A stretch of DNA of 64,000 nucleotides from positions 364,652-428,651 of the forward strand of contig JAPYXD010000420.1 in NCBI GenBank assembly GCA_030998225.1. Direction: 5' to 3'. The stretch comes from Diplolepis rosae (Eukaryota; Arthropoda; Insecta; Hymenoptera; Diplolepididae). Positions 11,322 through 23,400 of the stretch are shown in pieces. Numbering within the stretch: the first letter of the stretch is position 1; the number at the start of each line of letters is the position of its first letter. Below the pieces are notes generated by a model. The model was not told the DNA's origin. It saw only the letters and a list, made by a program, of their open reading frames with translations, and did not search any database. The position numbers were made by a program, and so were the translations under genes.

Positions 11322-11909
11322 GCCAGAAACGAGCCCGCGCCATCAGCCGACAACTCCAGCGTCTCAGGGAGGTGGGGTACCTCACCGCCACCGACACCCA
11401 GGAGAGAACAACCGTTGGCAACAAGGAGCAACGAGGTGGAAAGGAGGGGCCACCATCGAGCGAGGCAACTGTCAGCGCCGATAACATGGCAGCCACTCGA
11501 GAATCCCAGTCCAGCGAAGAAATTAAGGACAGGCCACTCTCAGAGGGAAAAGCCCTACACCCTGAAGACAGACTACCTCCCACGCCTGTCACTCGCCGAC
11601 CGCCACCGCCTCCAGGAAGCGAGGACCCTCGCTACCTTCTCCGCCTGCGTCGACGAACGCAGGCCCGGTACTCTAAGGCCCGCCGGGTCTTAGACTATTC
11701 GACCGCGCGGAACGCTACTCGTCTCGCCTACCCGGGGAGCTTCGAGACCAGGGTCGTACTGAGAACCCCTGACACCCGGGACTTCGTCATCGCCAAGTTT
11801 TTCGCAACGATGGCTACGCCGAATTCATGTTAGACGCACAGGGTTTGGGCATAAAACCCACGAGGGGACACTTACCAGCTACAACTCACTGAGAACCCAA
11901 ACCTTAACA
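11322..11909 (+). repeat. 3' LTR fragment (last 588 bp)
   Basis: It repeats 8145-8732 at a constant offset of 3177 bp with only a handful of differences, for example one Arg-to-Met change in the shared reading frame. The first ~1460 bp of the LTR are missing. It ends CCTTAACA and is followed by the ATAA duplication. Confidence 0.88.
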
Positions 11910-12628
11910 ATAATATAATTATTAAATTACATTTAGTATAGATTTTTATTATAACGACGTATGAAGTTTAGTGAAACTAAATTTTCAAATGTACATTAAA
12001 AAATTGCATTATTATTAAGAAATATCTTGTATAAAAACATTTAAAAGAAGGTTCTTTTATTTTCTGTGTTTTATATTTTCAAAATATGGGTTTTACATTT
12101 GCGAATTCCAAATTATTATTCTGTCTGAGTAATTTATGTGATATTCCATATTTTATGTAATACACTTATCGACTTTTTTTGTTTAAATTTTCATAATATC
12201 AATTTAATTTTAAGAATTTAAGTTTTTTAAATTAAAAATTTTTTATGTGTGCCCAAGGCGCAGATTACTTTTATTCGTTCCTGCATGAATAGATGTAGCT
12301 ATTGGAATACATCTTGCGATTCACGGTTTACTCAACTCTCGATTGAAGCTTAGAGTAGAATGAACGGAAAGCTCTACTATTTTTTGATTTAATAAAAGAT
12401 TGGTTTTTTATAGTTATACTACGAGTAATAATATATATATTTAAAAATTTTCAACGCACGCTTTCATACTTCACCCTACACTTCTAAATTTTACTCAACT
12501 TTGATTCAGTTTCGAACATTTAATATATCACAAATAAATATAATGATACTAAATAACTTCTAACTTGTCCTTATGTCCCAAATTTGATCGGAAGTTGAGT
12601 AAAATTACTTCAACTATTTTTCTCCGTG

Positions 12629-12871
12629 TATTTGCAAATCCGGATTTTCTTAAAATGAATGCTCTTATTTTTTTGTACATATATTTTAACTAGGTAACAA
12701 TAAGAGAATATTGAATATTATGCAAAACTTTGGAATTTTGTTATAAAATAAATAATATAAGTGAGAAATTCATAGATGATTTATGCACCAACAATTATTT
12801 CAACGTACACATTGATCAGAAAAAAATGGAACCAGTATAGAATTACCCGAAACAGCAGCGCGCTCTTGATT
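12629..12871. other. internal sequence of the long-arm element
   Basis: AT-rich DNA between the end of family X copy B and the right inverted arm. It continues the broken CCNPF-type frame for about 20 codons, then holds no coding that I can support. A possible splice donor (AG/GTAACA) lies near 12694. Confidence 0.3.
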
Positions 12872-13340
12872 AAAAAAATTCATTACTCTCGGTGTTTTTA
12901 ATATTTCATTCTCAAATTTCGACAGTATCATCAAGAATCTTATACGAACATTTTAGGATTGAAAAAACGAAAAAAAATTTTCTAAATTTGAAAAAAAGAT
13001 AATTGTTTATAAAATTTCACTATTTTCTTACAATAAAAAATTAACAGGACGTACTGTATACAACTTTAAAAAGCTTGGAGGGGTGGAAGGGGGGATGCAC
13101 ATTTTCAGTATCACAAAAATGTTCCATATCGAAAACATTTTTTACTGTATTCTATTGAAAAAACATCATTTTTTCCGATTTTAAAAAGTGTAATGTTTAT
13201 TTTTCGAAATTTTCAAACATTAAATTGAAATATAAAAATACGTTTCAATTATTTTTTAACATAGAATGGGACAAAACATATTTCTTTTCGAAAAAAAATT
13301 GATAATTGATTCGAATTAATAAAATTCTTTAATTTTTCAG

Positions 13341-13433
13341 AACCACGAAAATAGGTTTGAATACTGCGCATGGCGAGAAGATATTGACGGTTTCAGAAAA
13401 AAAAAATTTGGCAAAGAGAATGGAAGTTCGAAG
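13341..13433 (+). CDS. gene 1, exon 2 (31 codons)
   Basis: A good acceptor (AATTTTTCAG, ends 13340) and a donor AAG/GTAAAA at 13434 bound exactly 31 open codons, phase 0 at both ends. The peptide is FEYCAWREDIDGFRKKKFG-like: aromatic at first, then basic. Phase 0 fits both the preceding exon (ends 3949) and the next (starts 26459). This agreement is the main evidence that these belong to one gene. It lies just outside the right arm of the element ending near 13300. Confidence 0.55.
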
Positions 13434-14007
13434 GTAAAAACAATATAATTTTAATAAATCAGATACTGAATTATTTTGTTAGAGAGAAAACAAAGAAGTT
13501 TCTTGTGCTATTGATTTTCCTTTAATACAAGTTCAGTTCCCTAAGAATCTAATGAAATGTTTCAAAACTTCATTTTAACAATTACACACGTCTCTTTTAA
13601 AAGATAAGTTTGTAAATTAACTCAAGATACCCAAATAATTATTATTGGTTATACATATCCTTTTCAACATTTAGTAAATTATAACTTTAACCTTCAAGTT
13701 TATTTTCTATTCTGTGACATATAATTAACATACTTCAATTCTTTTTTATATCTTTTAGACTTTTTCAAATACCTACTTTGATCGAATTTTTAATATCTTA
13801 ATATTTCGCTGAATTGCAATTCCCGAAAATCGGGGAAAAATATCTGCTTCGTTTTTTTGACCTAATGCCGTTGTTTGTGATGAAAATTAGATGAATTATT
13901 ATTCCAATGAGTTAAAATGGTATCAGTGTCCGTGATATAAAATTATAATAGAAATTTTCTCAGCTTCTAACAATAATATTTTGCAAGAAATAAAATTACT
14001 TTTTTTG
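13434..14007. other. gene 1 intron 2, AT-rich, nothing seen
   Basis: Ordinary AT-rich intron sequence with no open frame or repeat that I could match elsewhere in the window. Confidence 0.4.
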
Positions 14008-14454
14008 CGCAGAGAAAAATTGTTCGAGTAATTTTCATAGAGATATAGATAGAGGAGACATGCCATAGGCCGCTCTGTAAGTGGCAACGTCAGTCTGCAA
14101 ACTCGGTGAGAGCGAAAGAGAGAGACGATAAGTAGTTTTTCTGTCTTTGTCTACGCGTACCGCGCTAGTCTCGGCGTTAGCGAGAGACAGCCTAACCCGA
14201 AATTCACTCTCTCTCTCGCCCGAGCCAACAGGCTTCAGGCTGGCATGTCTCCTCTATCTATAATATCTCTATGGTAATTTTACTCAACTTACGATCAAAG
14301 TTGGGACATGTGGTCAAGTTAGAAATTATTTAGTATCACTATAATTATTTGTGATGTATTAAATGTTCATGAATGAATCACAGTTGAGTAAAATTCAGAT
14401 GTGTAAAGTAAAGTATGAAAGCGTGCATTAAAGACTTCTAAAAATATATTATTT
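14008..14454 (-). mobile_element. family X copy C, end fragment
   Basis: The terminal ~210 bp of family X in reverse orientation, beginning CAGAGAAAAATTGTTCGAGT and including the shared block TGATGTATTAAATGTTCATG, split by the hAT-type MITE at 14036-14273. The rest of the element is absent, so this is a truncated copy. Confidence 0.65.
14036..14273. mobile_element. 238-bp hAT-type MITE, copy 1
   Basis: It starts CATAGAGATATAGATAGAGG and ends with the inverted form finishing ATATCTCTATG. It is flanked by a perfect 8-bp duplication GTAATTTT (14028-14035 and 14274-14281), the hallmark of hAT insertions. The inside is GC-richer, with AGAGAGAG runs on both sides. A second copy in opposite orientation lies at 58949-59189. 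No coding capacity. Confidence 0.85.
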
Positions 14455-14492
14455 TAAGAAATTAAACAAATTCTTCAAAAGATGTATAATAA

Positions 14493-15345
14493 CCCTAGCG
14501 GACCCGGTTGAAAGAACGGTCAGACAATACTCTGACTGTTCTCTGACCTCGCATTATTATGGCTAAGAGCGACAAAAAAAACATTTAAAACATTGCAATT
14601 ATGATTCCGTGGCGAAGTCTGGAATAGAAGGTGTAGAAATAAATACAATAATTTTATTTTTCAGCGATAAAAACTAGGAAAACATCATGTACCTGTTATT
14701 GAAGGCAGTGCAATGGTTCACCATTTGCGGAACGTATCCACCGTCAGGATTGGCTATTGTTAGAAGTGAGACAAAAGTGGTAGCGTCTCACTCCACCAAT
14801 AAAAATCCTCTACGGTGGAGACGTTCTGTCAATTGTGAACCACAGCACGGTAGGTATACATTGTACCATAGTTTTAGTTGCCCAAAGTTTCAATTTCCCA
14901 TAAAATCACCAGACGTCACTATATTTGAAAAGCAGTGTTAGACGAAGATTATGAAAGGAATGTGTTGGCAAAAACTGCGAGGATTGCAAGATGCAGGATT
15001 CCTGTACATTTCCCTGAAGCGCTCTCTACTGCCTATATTTGATATATACTTGCAATTTTTGCCAACGCATTCCTTTCATAATCTTCGTCAAACACTGCTT
15101 TTCAAATATAGTGACTTCTGGTGATTTTATGGGCAATTGAAACTTTGGGCAACTAAAACTATGGTACAATGTATACCTACCCCACAGCACTACCTTCAAT
15201 GACAGGTATACGATGTTTCTCTAGTTTTTATCTCTGAAAAATAAAATTATTGCATTTATTCCTACACCTGCAAATTCAAATTTGATTGCAGAATCATAAT
15301 AATAATGCGAGGTCTGAACCGATCTCCCAACCGGGTCCGCTAGGG
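14493..15345. mobile_element. palindromic MITE with CCCTAGCGGACCCGGTTG ends
   Basis: Terminal inverted repeats CCCTAGCGGACCCGGTTG and CAACCGGGTCCGCTAGGG are perfect over 18 bp. Subterminal blocks (GACCTCGCATTATTAT, AATAATTTTATTTTTCAG, TTTTTATC) mirror each other. It hosts the MULE-type MITE at 14849-15181; without it the element is about 510 bp. The 84-codon frame at 14687 is not convincing as a gene. Superfamily is not clear from the flanks. Confidence 0.75.
14849..15181. mobile_element. 333-bp MULE-type MITE, copy 1
   Basis: Long inverted ends begin GGTAGGTATACATTGTACCA and run about 130 bp. A perfect 9-bp duplication CCACAGCAC flanks it (14840-14848 and 15182-15190), typical of Mutator-like elements. 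A near-identical copy of exactly the same length is at 34339-34671. It has no coding capacity and was presumably moved by a MULE transposase in trans. Confidence 0.9.
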
Positions 15346-16464
15346 AATTATCAAGGATTTTAGAAATATCAGAACAATCGAATTACCCATGGAAAAATAT
15401 AGTCAAATCTCAGTTTATATGACTCGCAGCTGCATAATCTATTCGGGGCAGCAGCATTCTCTCCTATGGGGCAGCATCTCTCCCGCACTTATGGGAGAGC
15501 AGTTAGTACACAAAAAAGTGAACCTGCTAACCTATAAAGAGCGCTGCAGTCGCCCTCTAGTGTAGTGTCGCTGGAGCACCAGAGGTAGTGCAGTATCTCT
15601 ATCAAATTTTTTTCCGTATGGAGAGAGAATATTTCTACCGCTATGAAAGTAGTTATATGCATAAAAATGTTATTTCCCTGCATCTATGTGACATGACTGT
15701 ATTTTGCATTTACTATCTGTATTTTTTTATTTTATCTTAAAAATAAAAATAATAGTAGCTTTACGTATAAAAATGTTATAACCCCGCATTTCTGTGTCGT
15801 TTTTTTCATGTCGACATGTATAAGACCCATTGCTTATGAAAATGACGTAGAAGCCATTTTATCTAAGCATTGCTTCAGTTATTATTTCGGAATAATTCTT
15901 TTCACAAGAAAAATTAATGTTTCTTTGATGATCTCCTCTTTCTCCTATTAGTATTTTCGCGCCAGATTTAGAACGTAAAGTTTGTGTGCTGATACCCCAC
16001 AGCTGATGACCATACATAACGTTGGCAAGTCTCTTAATGATAGATCGGTGGTTTAATGGTCCGCGATATAAAACAAAACTTTGTGATTATACATCATTGA
16101 ATCTACAAAGTAAATTTCGATCTTCCAATCTTTTACACACTTCTAGCCGGTTCATCTGCCGACTACCAGTCTTTCAAAGTGCTATCTTTAATACGTGTAC
16201 ATAAATCAGAAATATTCACTTTGGGGCAACAGCCTTCCATAAGGTGACGTGTTAAAACATCATTTTCAAAATTTTCTCATGAATAAACCATGTTGTCAAT
16301 ATTGGCCAAACTTCGGGGTTAGTTCCACAAAGTATTCGTGTAAATCATATCCAAATATCAAGGCTCTATCTATATTCGCGATTTGCACTCGAACATCCTT
16401 AAATCTAACTAATCATCATGGATTTTTTAATGTACATTTAAAAATTTACTTTCATTAAACTTCA
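15346..16464. other. gene 1 intron 2, no feature supported
   Basis: AT-rich DNA with short unsupported frames. The phrase TAAAAATGTTAT...CCCTGCAT/CCCGCATTTCTGTG occurs twice (about 15661 and 15767), a weak local duplication of about 35 bp. I see no gene here. Confidence 0.35.
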
Positions 16465-16753
16465 TCTGAATCGGCAATCAGAATCAGCCTATCACGTCAA
16501 GATTTTGAGATATTTGAGGTTATGTGCTCGAAAAATGGGGGTTTTCGCTACTTTTGAGGTTATGTACAGGGCGCAAGAAATTTTTTTGGTTTTTTTTTCA
16601 AATGTCATCATTTGGCACTACTCTTTCCCTTCAAAATCAGCTATTAAACAGTCACGAGCGATTTTTTTCCACAAAGATACGGCCATATCAAGTTTTGACA
16701 TTTATCCGAACAACCTTATGAGCATTCACATTGACTCTTTGGTGCATACCATT

Positions 16754-16978
16754 CTGCATTCGAAAATTTATCTTGAAAATTTGTGCTTGCGGGTTTTGAT
16801 GGTAATTAGCCATTCCGAAACCCCCGAGTAAGAGTTTTTAGAGAGCGAAATCGTTTGATTTCGTAAATTTCGATCCGCCATCTTAGAAATGTAAATGTCA
16901 ATTTTCTGACCGTAAATTCTTATTCACATACCACCAAAACCCGCAAGCACAAATTTTCATGATAAATTTTCGAATGCA
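16754..16978. mobile_element. MITE with TTCGAAAATTTATC ends in the left palindrome arm
   Basis: This stretch is absent from the right palindrome arm, which marks it as an insertion. It starts ATTCGAAAATTTATC and ends GATAAATTTTCGAAT, with mirrored CTTGCGGGTTTTGRTGG blocks inside. TGCA occurs on both sides and is a candidate 4-bp target duplication. It must be younger than the formation of the palindrome. Confidence 0.7.
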
Positions 16979-19900
16979 GAACAGTGTGCACAGATCTGAT
17001 ACCGACGCAGTCACAACTACAGAAGCACCTTCTGTCCGTGAGGAGCGAGTAGGGAAAGGCGGTGGCGCGCGCTGCCTTTCTTTCTTCCTCGTCACTCTGG
17101 CACGCGAGAACGACTCATCCCACTTCTCCTTATTCTCCTCGCTTCCTCCATGCAATGCTATTTTTAGATTTCACATTTTACGCTTTCAGTTATCGAGTCG
17201 AAATTGAGAATTGTATTTCTCTCGACTCCGTGCAAAAGAGGCGCGAAGCAGACGACAATTTGAAATGTATGAAGTATGTTATTTGAGAAACAACACTTTT
17301 TTTTCAAATACATTGGAAAAAATCTGCCTGAAATAAACATCTAAAAGATCGTGCAAAATTTTATAAGCATTTGAACATTTCAAAAATAAACTTTCAGTAA
17401 AATTTCTTGCCAATAAATGTTCAAAATTTGAATCAATATATATTTTTCTATTTAAATTTTCATACTTCTAATCAATTTTGTACATTTAAAAAATTTTCAG
17501 TTAGAAATATATTCTATTAAGAAAAAATAAACATAAAATTCAAGTTTAAAATTTACATTCTCAGTTTATATGTTAGAAATATTTTCATCTTACGTTTTTG
17601 TAGCCTAGGCACAGACTTTTCATTTAAGAAACGAAATGTTCTACAAAAAGGAAAAATTTTCTAATAGAAGTGGATAAATCAAAAAGCTAAAATATGTGTT
17701 ATCTTCATATGAACAAGTAAATATTTACCAATATCAATTTTTACATGAACATTTTTGTTCGAAGTGTTGAAATCTTGTTACAATTTGACAAGATCATATG
17801 GACAAGTTCAATCTTTTAAATGAAATATCTTGTGATTTTTAATTTGTCTGTTCTTCTGAAATCGGGGGAAGATTTAAAAAGTAAAAAAAAAAATTTCCAA
17901 TGGAATCCAAGGTCAATAAATGCTAAAAGTTTTAAATCAAGATTTTAATTACAAAATTTTGAAGCTTTGTAATTAGCTTTATAAATGACTACTTGTATCA
18001 GAAAGTAATTCAGCTCTGTACAGCATTTTTATAATTTGAATTCAAAATAGGTGCTTAGGCCAGAAAAAAGTAAGATAAAAATTTTTTTCACCATAAAACT
18101 AAGAATGTAAATTTTAAATTTATTATGTCATATGTTTATCTGTTCTTATTGGAAAATACTCTGCACATAATTCTCTGTTTCGATATTTTTTAAATGTACG
18201 CGAACATTTAAGAAATTCATAAGTATTTCACCTTTTTATGAAAATTACAAATTTCCAAATAACACTTTGATTGACAAAGCTAAAAATTCGTCAATAATTT
18301 ATATATTGTATTGTAAGTTTAAACATAGGATGACTTAAAATTTCACAATGACATTATTTTTCAAGTACTTAAACCTTTCTTCAATTTTGAGAATTCCTTC
18401 AAAGGTTTATTTCAGGTGAGTGACTTTTTCTCTTTTTAATGAAAAATTTTATAATTCTAAATTTGACTCATCTTGTATCATTGTAAAAAGATTTTGAAAC
18501 CTCAAAAAAAATTTTTCAGTTTAATTCAAAGTCAATAAATATTCAATGTTTGAAATTGAAATATTAAGTGAAAGATTTTCAAGCTCTGGGAATCAACTAC
18601 TTTAATAACACAATTTTTCTTCTTCGTAAAGCATCTCAATTTTCAAATTAAAAGTCTCCGCATAGGTTACAAATACGTAAGATGAAAATACTTTATATTA
18701 TAAAATATAAAATATCGATTTCCAACTCAAAAATTATTTGTATCTTACATATTTCACGAACTTAAGTATCTATACAAAAAACCGGAAAGGCCATCTACTT
18801 TCCTCAATATTATAATACCGGTAACACCAAAATGTACAAAAAAAAAATTATGTGTCTGAAATAAAAGTCTTGAAGATCTTGTAAAAATAATGGGAGACTT
18901 GAATACTTTTAAAATAAACTTTCAGTGAAATGGTGAACTCAATAAATGTTCAAAACTTAAATCAAGATATCAGTTTACAAATCTTTAGTTGCGTAAATTG
19001 ACTACTTCAATTTGAAAATTACTTGAAAAAATATTATATTTAAAAAATTTAGCCACATAAAATAACGGTTTGAAATCCACATTCATAGATTCATGGTAAA
19101 AGCAGGTCAAAGTTTATTAATCTTACGTCTTAGTGGCGTATGCGCAGACTTTTAATCAAAACAATAAAATGCTTTACAGAAGGTCGAAATTTTCTTATTA
19201 CTGTAATTGATGAAATTTATGGAGTTAAAACAATTTTTAATTGATGTTTTTGCACAAACCTTCAAACATTCATTAATTTAAAATTTTACTCAAAATTTAC
19301 TCTTTCAGCGCTCAAATCTTTTGACAATTGTACAAAATCTTATAAATATTTATTTTAAGCATATGTTTTTTATAATATTCGAAATATAAGTGTAATTATT
19401 TTAATTGAATATTTCGTAAAATTTTGAATTTAGCTCATCTTGCGAAATTGTTGAAAGATTTGAACACTGATCAAAGAATCTTTTAATGAAATTTAAAGTC
19501 AATAAATGCTTAAAGTTTTATCTCATGCTTCTTTGGTTTAAAATGAAAATATTTTGTACCGGATTTGAATTTAAATTTCATCCTAATTTTATGTAGTCTA
19601 AGCACAGACTTTTATTTCGAAAAAATTGAATGCTGTAAGAAAAAGAAGATTTTGTTAATTGAAGTACAGTTGACTTACAAAGCTACAAAACTTTTTCAAT
19701 TGATATCTTAACTTGAAACCTTTAAGCATTCATTGAATTTTCATTTTGCTAAAAAATTATTTTTCGAGTTTTTAAATCTTCCATTATTTCTACAATATTT
19801 TCCAGAAGTTTTCTTCAGCAAGTACTTTTCAAATTCAAAATCGATATATTCAATTTTATACTAAAACTATTTTCATCTCACGTTTTTGTGGCCTAAGCAC

Positions 19901-20093
19901 AGTTTTTGAATTGAACATATAAAAATGCTCTACAAAGTTGAAATATTTTCATGTATTTATAGTTTTGAACGTTCATTGAACGATGAAAAATATTATTTTT
20001 GCAAACTAAATGATTGGTTTCTTCCAGATTAAATTAAAAAATAGCGTATATTTAATAACAGATTGTATCTTTAAAAGGCTCTGAATATATACA

Positions 20094-20472
20094 CACTCAG
20101 AAAAAATATTTGATTGAAGCAAAAAAATTATTTGTTTGAAACACTTTCTTTGACGTAAAGAAATGTTTTGTTTTAATGAACCAAAATTTGTTTGATTCAA
20201 ACAAAATATCTTTGAACCAAATAAATATTTTTTCAAATCAAATAAATTTCTGCCGTAAATCAAACAAATTGTATGTTTGACCATATATCAATGCACTAAT
20301 TTCTTTGTTTTGAAGAACAATTAATTTGATCCAAACAAACATTTATTTGGTTCAAAGATATTTTGTTTGAATCAAATAAATTTTATTTCATTTCAATAAA
20401 TCATTTGTTTGAATCAAAGAAAGTCGTTCAAACAATCATTTTCTCTGATTCAATCAAATCTTTTTCTAAGTG
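20094..20472. mobile_element. TTTGATTCAA-type palindromic MITE, copy 1
   Basis: Ends CACTCAGAAAAAATATTTGA and its inverse finishing CTAAGTG. The whole element is an imperfect palindrome built from short words of the type TTTGATTCAAACAAA and AAATATTTTTT. Related copies are at 48550-48930 and, more diverged, 61081-61614. It sits in the spacer of the giant palindrome. Confidence 0.7.
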
Positions 20473-23400
20473 AATAATAACTAATTTTGTTTTGAAAGAA
20501 AAAATTTTTTTATCGTTCAATGAACGTTCAAAACAGTAATTACATGTATTTTCTAAATCAAGTGGTTGATTCATAAAACTTGAAGATGTTGTAATTAATA
20601 TCTTTACATAAAACTTAAAGCATTTATTGACTTTGTATTTCATTGAAAAATTCATTGTTTAGTGTTCAAATTTTTCTGCGAATCCACAAGAATAGGAAAA
20701 TTAAAACTGACAAATTATTTCATTTTAAAGATTACAATTTTTTTCTTGATATTTGGAAAAACATCCATAAGATCTTGTGAAGTCGTAACAAGATTTAAAC
20801 ACTTCGAAATAAAATTTTATGACGGAGTTGAAATCAATAAATATTTTTTAAAATAAAAGTCTGTGCTTAGACTACATAAAATTAGGATGAAATTTAAATT
20901 CAAATCCGGTACAAAATATTTTCATTTTAAACCAAAGAAGCATGAGATAAAACTTTAAGCATTTATTGACTTTAAATTTCATTAAAAGATTCTTTGATCA
21001 GTGTTCAAATCTTTCAACAATTTCGCAAGATGAGCTAAATTCAAAATTTTACGAAATATTCAATTAAAATAATTACACTTATATTTCGAATATTATAAAA
21101 AACATATGCTTAAAATAAATATTTATAAGATTTTGTACAATTGTCAAAAGATTTGAGCGCTGAAAGAGTAAATTTTGAGTAAAATTTTAAATTAATGAAT
21201 GTTTGAAGGTTTGTGCAAAAACATCAATTAAAAATTGTTTTAACTCCATAAATTTCATCAATTACAGTAATAAGAAAATTTCGACCTTCTGTAAAGCATT
21301 TTATTGTTTTGATTAAAAGTCTGCGCATACGCCACTAAGACGTAAGATTAATAAACTTTGACCTGCTTTTACCATGAATCTATGAATGTGGATTTCAAAC
21401 CGTTATTTTATGTGGCTAAATTTTTTAAATATAATATTTTTTCAAGTAATTTTCAAATTGAAGTAGTCAATTTACGCAACTAAAGATTTGTAAACTGATA
21501 TCTTGATTTAAGTTTTGAACATTTATTGAGTTCACCATTTCACTGAAAGTTTATTTTAAAAGTATTCAAGTCTCCCATTATTTTTACAAGATCTTCAAGA
21601 CTTTTATTTCAGACACATAATTTTTTTTTTGTACATTTTGGTGTTACCGGTATTATAATATTGAGGAAAGTAGATGGCCTTTCCGGTTTTTTGTATAGAT
21701 ACTTAAGTTCGTGAAATATGTAAGATACAAATAATTTTTGAGTTGGAAATCGATATTTTATATTTTATAATATAAAGTATTTTCATCTTACGTTTTTGTA
21801 ACCTATGCGGAGACTTTTAATTTGAAAATTGAGATGCTTTACGAAGAAGAAAAATTGTGTTATTAAAGTAGTTGATTCCCAGAGCTTGAAAATCTTTCAC
21901 TTAATATTTCAATTTCAAACATTGAATATTTATTGACTTTGAATTAAACTGAAAAATTTTTTTTGAGGTTTCAAAATCTTTTTACAATGATACAAGATGA
22001 GTCAAATTTAGAATTATAAAATTTTTCATTAAAAAGAGAAAAAGTCACTCACCTGAAATAAACCTTTGAAGGAATTCTCAAAATTGAAGAAAGGTTTAAG
22101 TACTTGAAAAATAATGTCATTGTGAAATTTTAAGTCATCCTATGTTTAAACTTACAATACAATATATAAATTATTGACGAATTTTTAGCTTTGTCAATCA
22201 AAGTGTTATTTGGAAATTTGTAATTTTCATAAAAAGGTGAAATACTTATGAATTTCTTAAATGTTCGCGTACATTTAAAAAATATCGAAACAGAGAATTA
22301 TGTGCAGAGTATTTTCCAATAAGAACAGATAAACATATGACATAATAAATTTAAAATTTACATTCTTAGTTTTATGGTGAAAAAATTTTTATCTTACTTT
22401 TTTCTGGCCTAAGCACCTATTTTGAATTCAAATTATAAAAATGCTGTACAGAGCTGAATTACTTTCTGATACAAGTAGTCATTTATAAAGCTAATTACAA
22501 AGCTTCAAAATTTTGTAATTAAAATCTTGATTTAAAACTTTTAGCATTTATTGACCTTGGATTCCATTGGAAATTTTTTTTTTTTTACTTTTTAAATCTT
22601 CCCCCGATTTCAGAAGAACAGACAAATTAAAAATCACAAGATATTTCATTTAAAAGATTGAACTTGTCCATATGATCTTGTCAAATTGTAACAAGATTTC
22701 AACACTTCGAACAAAAATGTTCATGTAAAAATTGATATTGGTAAATATTTACTTGTTCATATGAAGATAACACATATTTTAGCTTTTTGATTTATCCACT
22801 TCTATTAGAAAATTTTTCCTTTTTGTAGAACATTTCGTTTCTTAAATGAAAAGTCTGTGCCTAGGCTACAAAAACGTAAGATGAAAATATTTCTAACATA
22901 AAACTGAGAATGTAAATTTTAAACTTGAATTTTATGTTTATTTTTTCTTAATAGAATATATTTCTAACTGAAAATTTTTTAAATGTACAAAATTGATTAG
23001 AAGTATGAAAATTTAAATAGAAAAATATATATTGATTCAAATTTTGAACATTTATTGGCAAGAAATTTTACTGAAAGTTTATTTTTGAAATGTTCAAATG
23101 CTTATAAAATTTTGCACGATCTTTTAGATGTTTATTTCAGGCAGATTTTTTCCAATGTATTTGAAAAAAAAGTGTTGTTTCTCAAATAACATACTTCATA
23201 CATTTCAAATTGTCGTCTGCTTCGCGCCTCTTTTGCACGGAGTCGAGAGAAATACAATTCTCAATTTCGACTCGATAACTGAAAGCGTAAAATGTGAAAT
23301 CTAAAAATAGCATTGCATGGAGGAAGCGAGGAGAATAAGGAGAAGTGGGATGAGTCGTTCTCGCGTGCCAGAGTGACGAGGAAGAAAGAAAGGCAGCGCG

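Larger units (their letters stand above)
6683..11909 (+). mobile_element. Ty3/gypsy LTR retrotransposon, internally deleted
   Basis: Termini are TG..CA and both sides carry the 4-bp duplication ATAA (6679-6682 and 11910-11913). Order: 5' LTR, primer-binding-site-like GGCCCGAACG at about 8739, gag, protease, reverse transcriptase cut inside the domain, then a 3' LTR fragment. RNase H, integrase and the first ~1460 bp of the 3' LTR are missing through one deletion that joins pol to LTR at about 11321. It is inserted in family X copy B. The surviving LTR segments are nearly identical, so the insertion is relatively young. It cannot be autonomous. Confidence 0.88.
5877..12628 (+). mobile_element. 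family X copy B, TA-flanked (Tc1/mariner-like), interrupted
   Basis: The element starts CACGGAGAAAAATAGTTGAA and ends with the inverted repeat of this, finishing CTCCGTG. Both ends are flanked by TA (5875-5876 and 12629-12630), and the flanks join cleanly (TTTGA-TA-TTTGC). A TA duplication is the mark of Tc1/mariner and related superfamilies. Without the nested LTR element (6683-11909) it is about 1.5 kb, with no transposase frame seen. Copies A (206-1535), C (14008-14454), D (59198-59720) and E (24195-26330) belong to the same family. Confidence 0.75.
4215..13300 (+). mobile_element. putative transposon with ~400-bp diverged inverted arms
   Basis: The stretch 4215-4612 and the reverse complement of 12872-13300 align along their whole length with scattered changes. 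Shared landmarks are AAAATGATGTTTTTTCAATA, a TACAGTAAA block followed by GGAACAT, and a run like AAGATTCTTGATGATTCT. Between the arms, after removing the insertions 4638-5635 and 5877-12628, there is about 500 bp including the start of a CCNPF-type ORF. I infer one old long-TIR element, deleted internally and then hit twice. No target duplication was found. Confidence 0.5.

Noticed and set aside
17062..17286. 74-codon frame present in both palindrome arms
   Set aside because: Its duplication is fully explained by the inverted repeat; the composition changes along the frame and there is no motif, so repetition is not evidence of coding.
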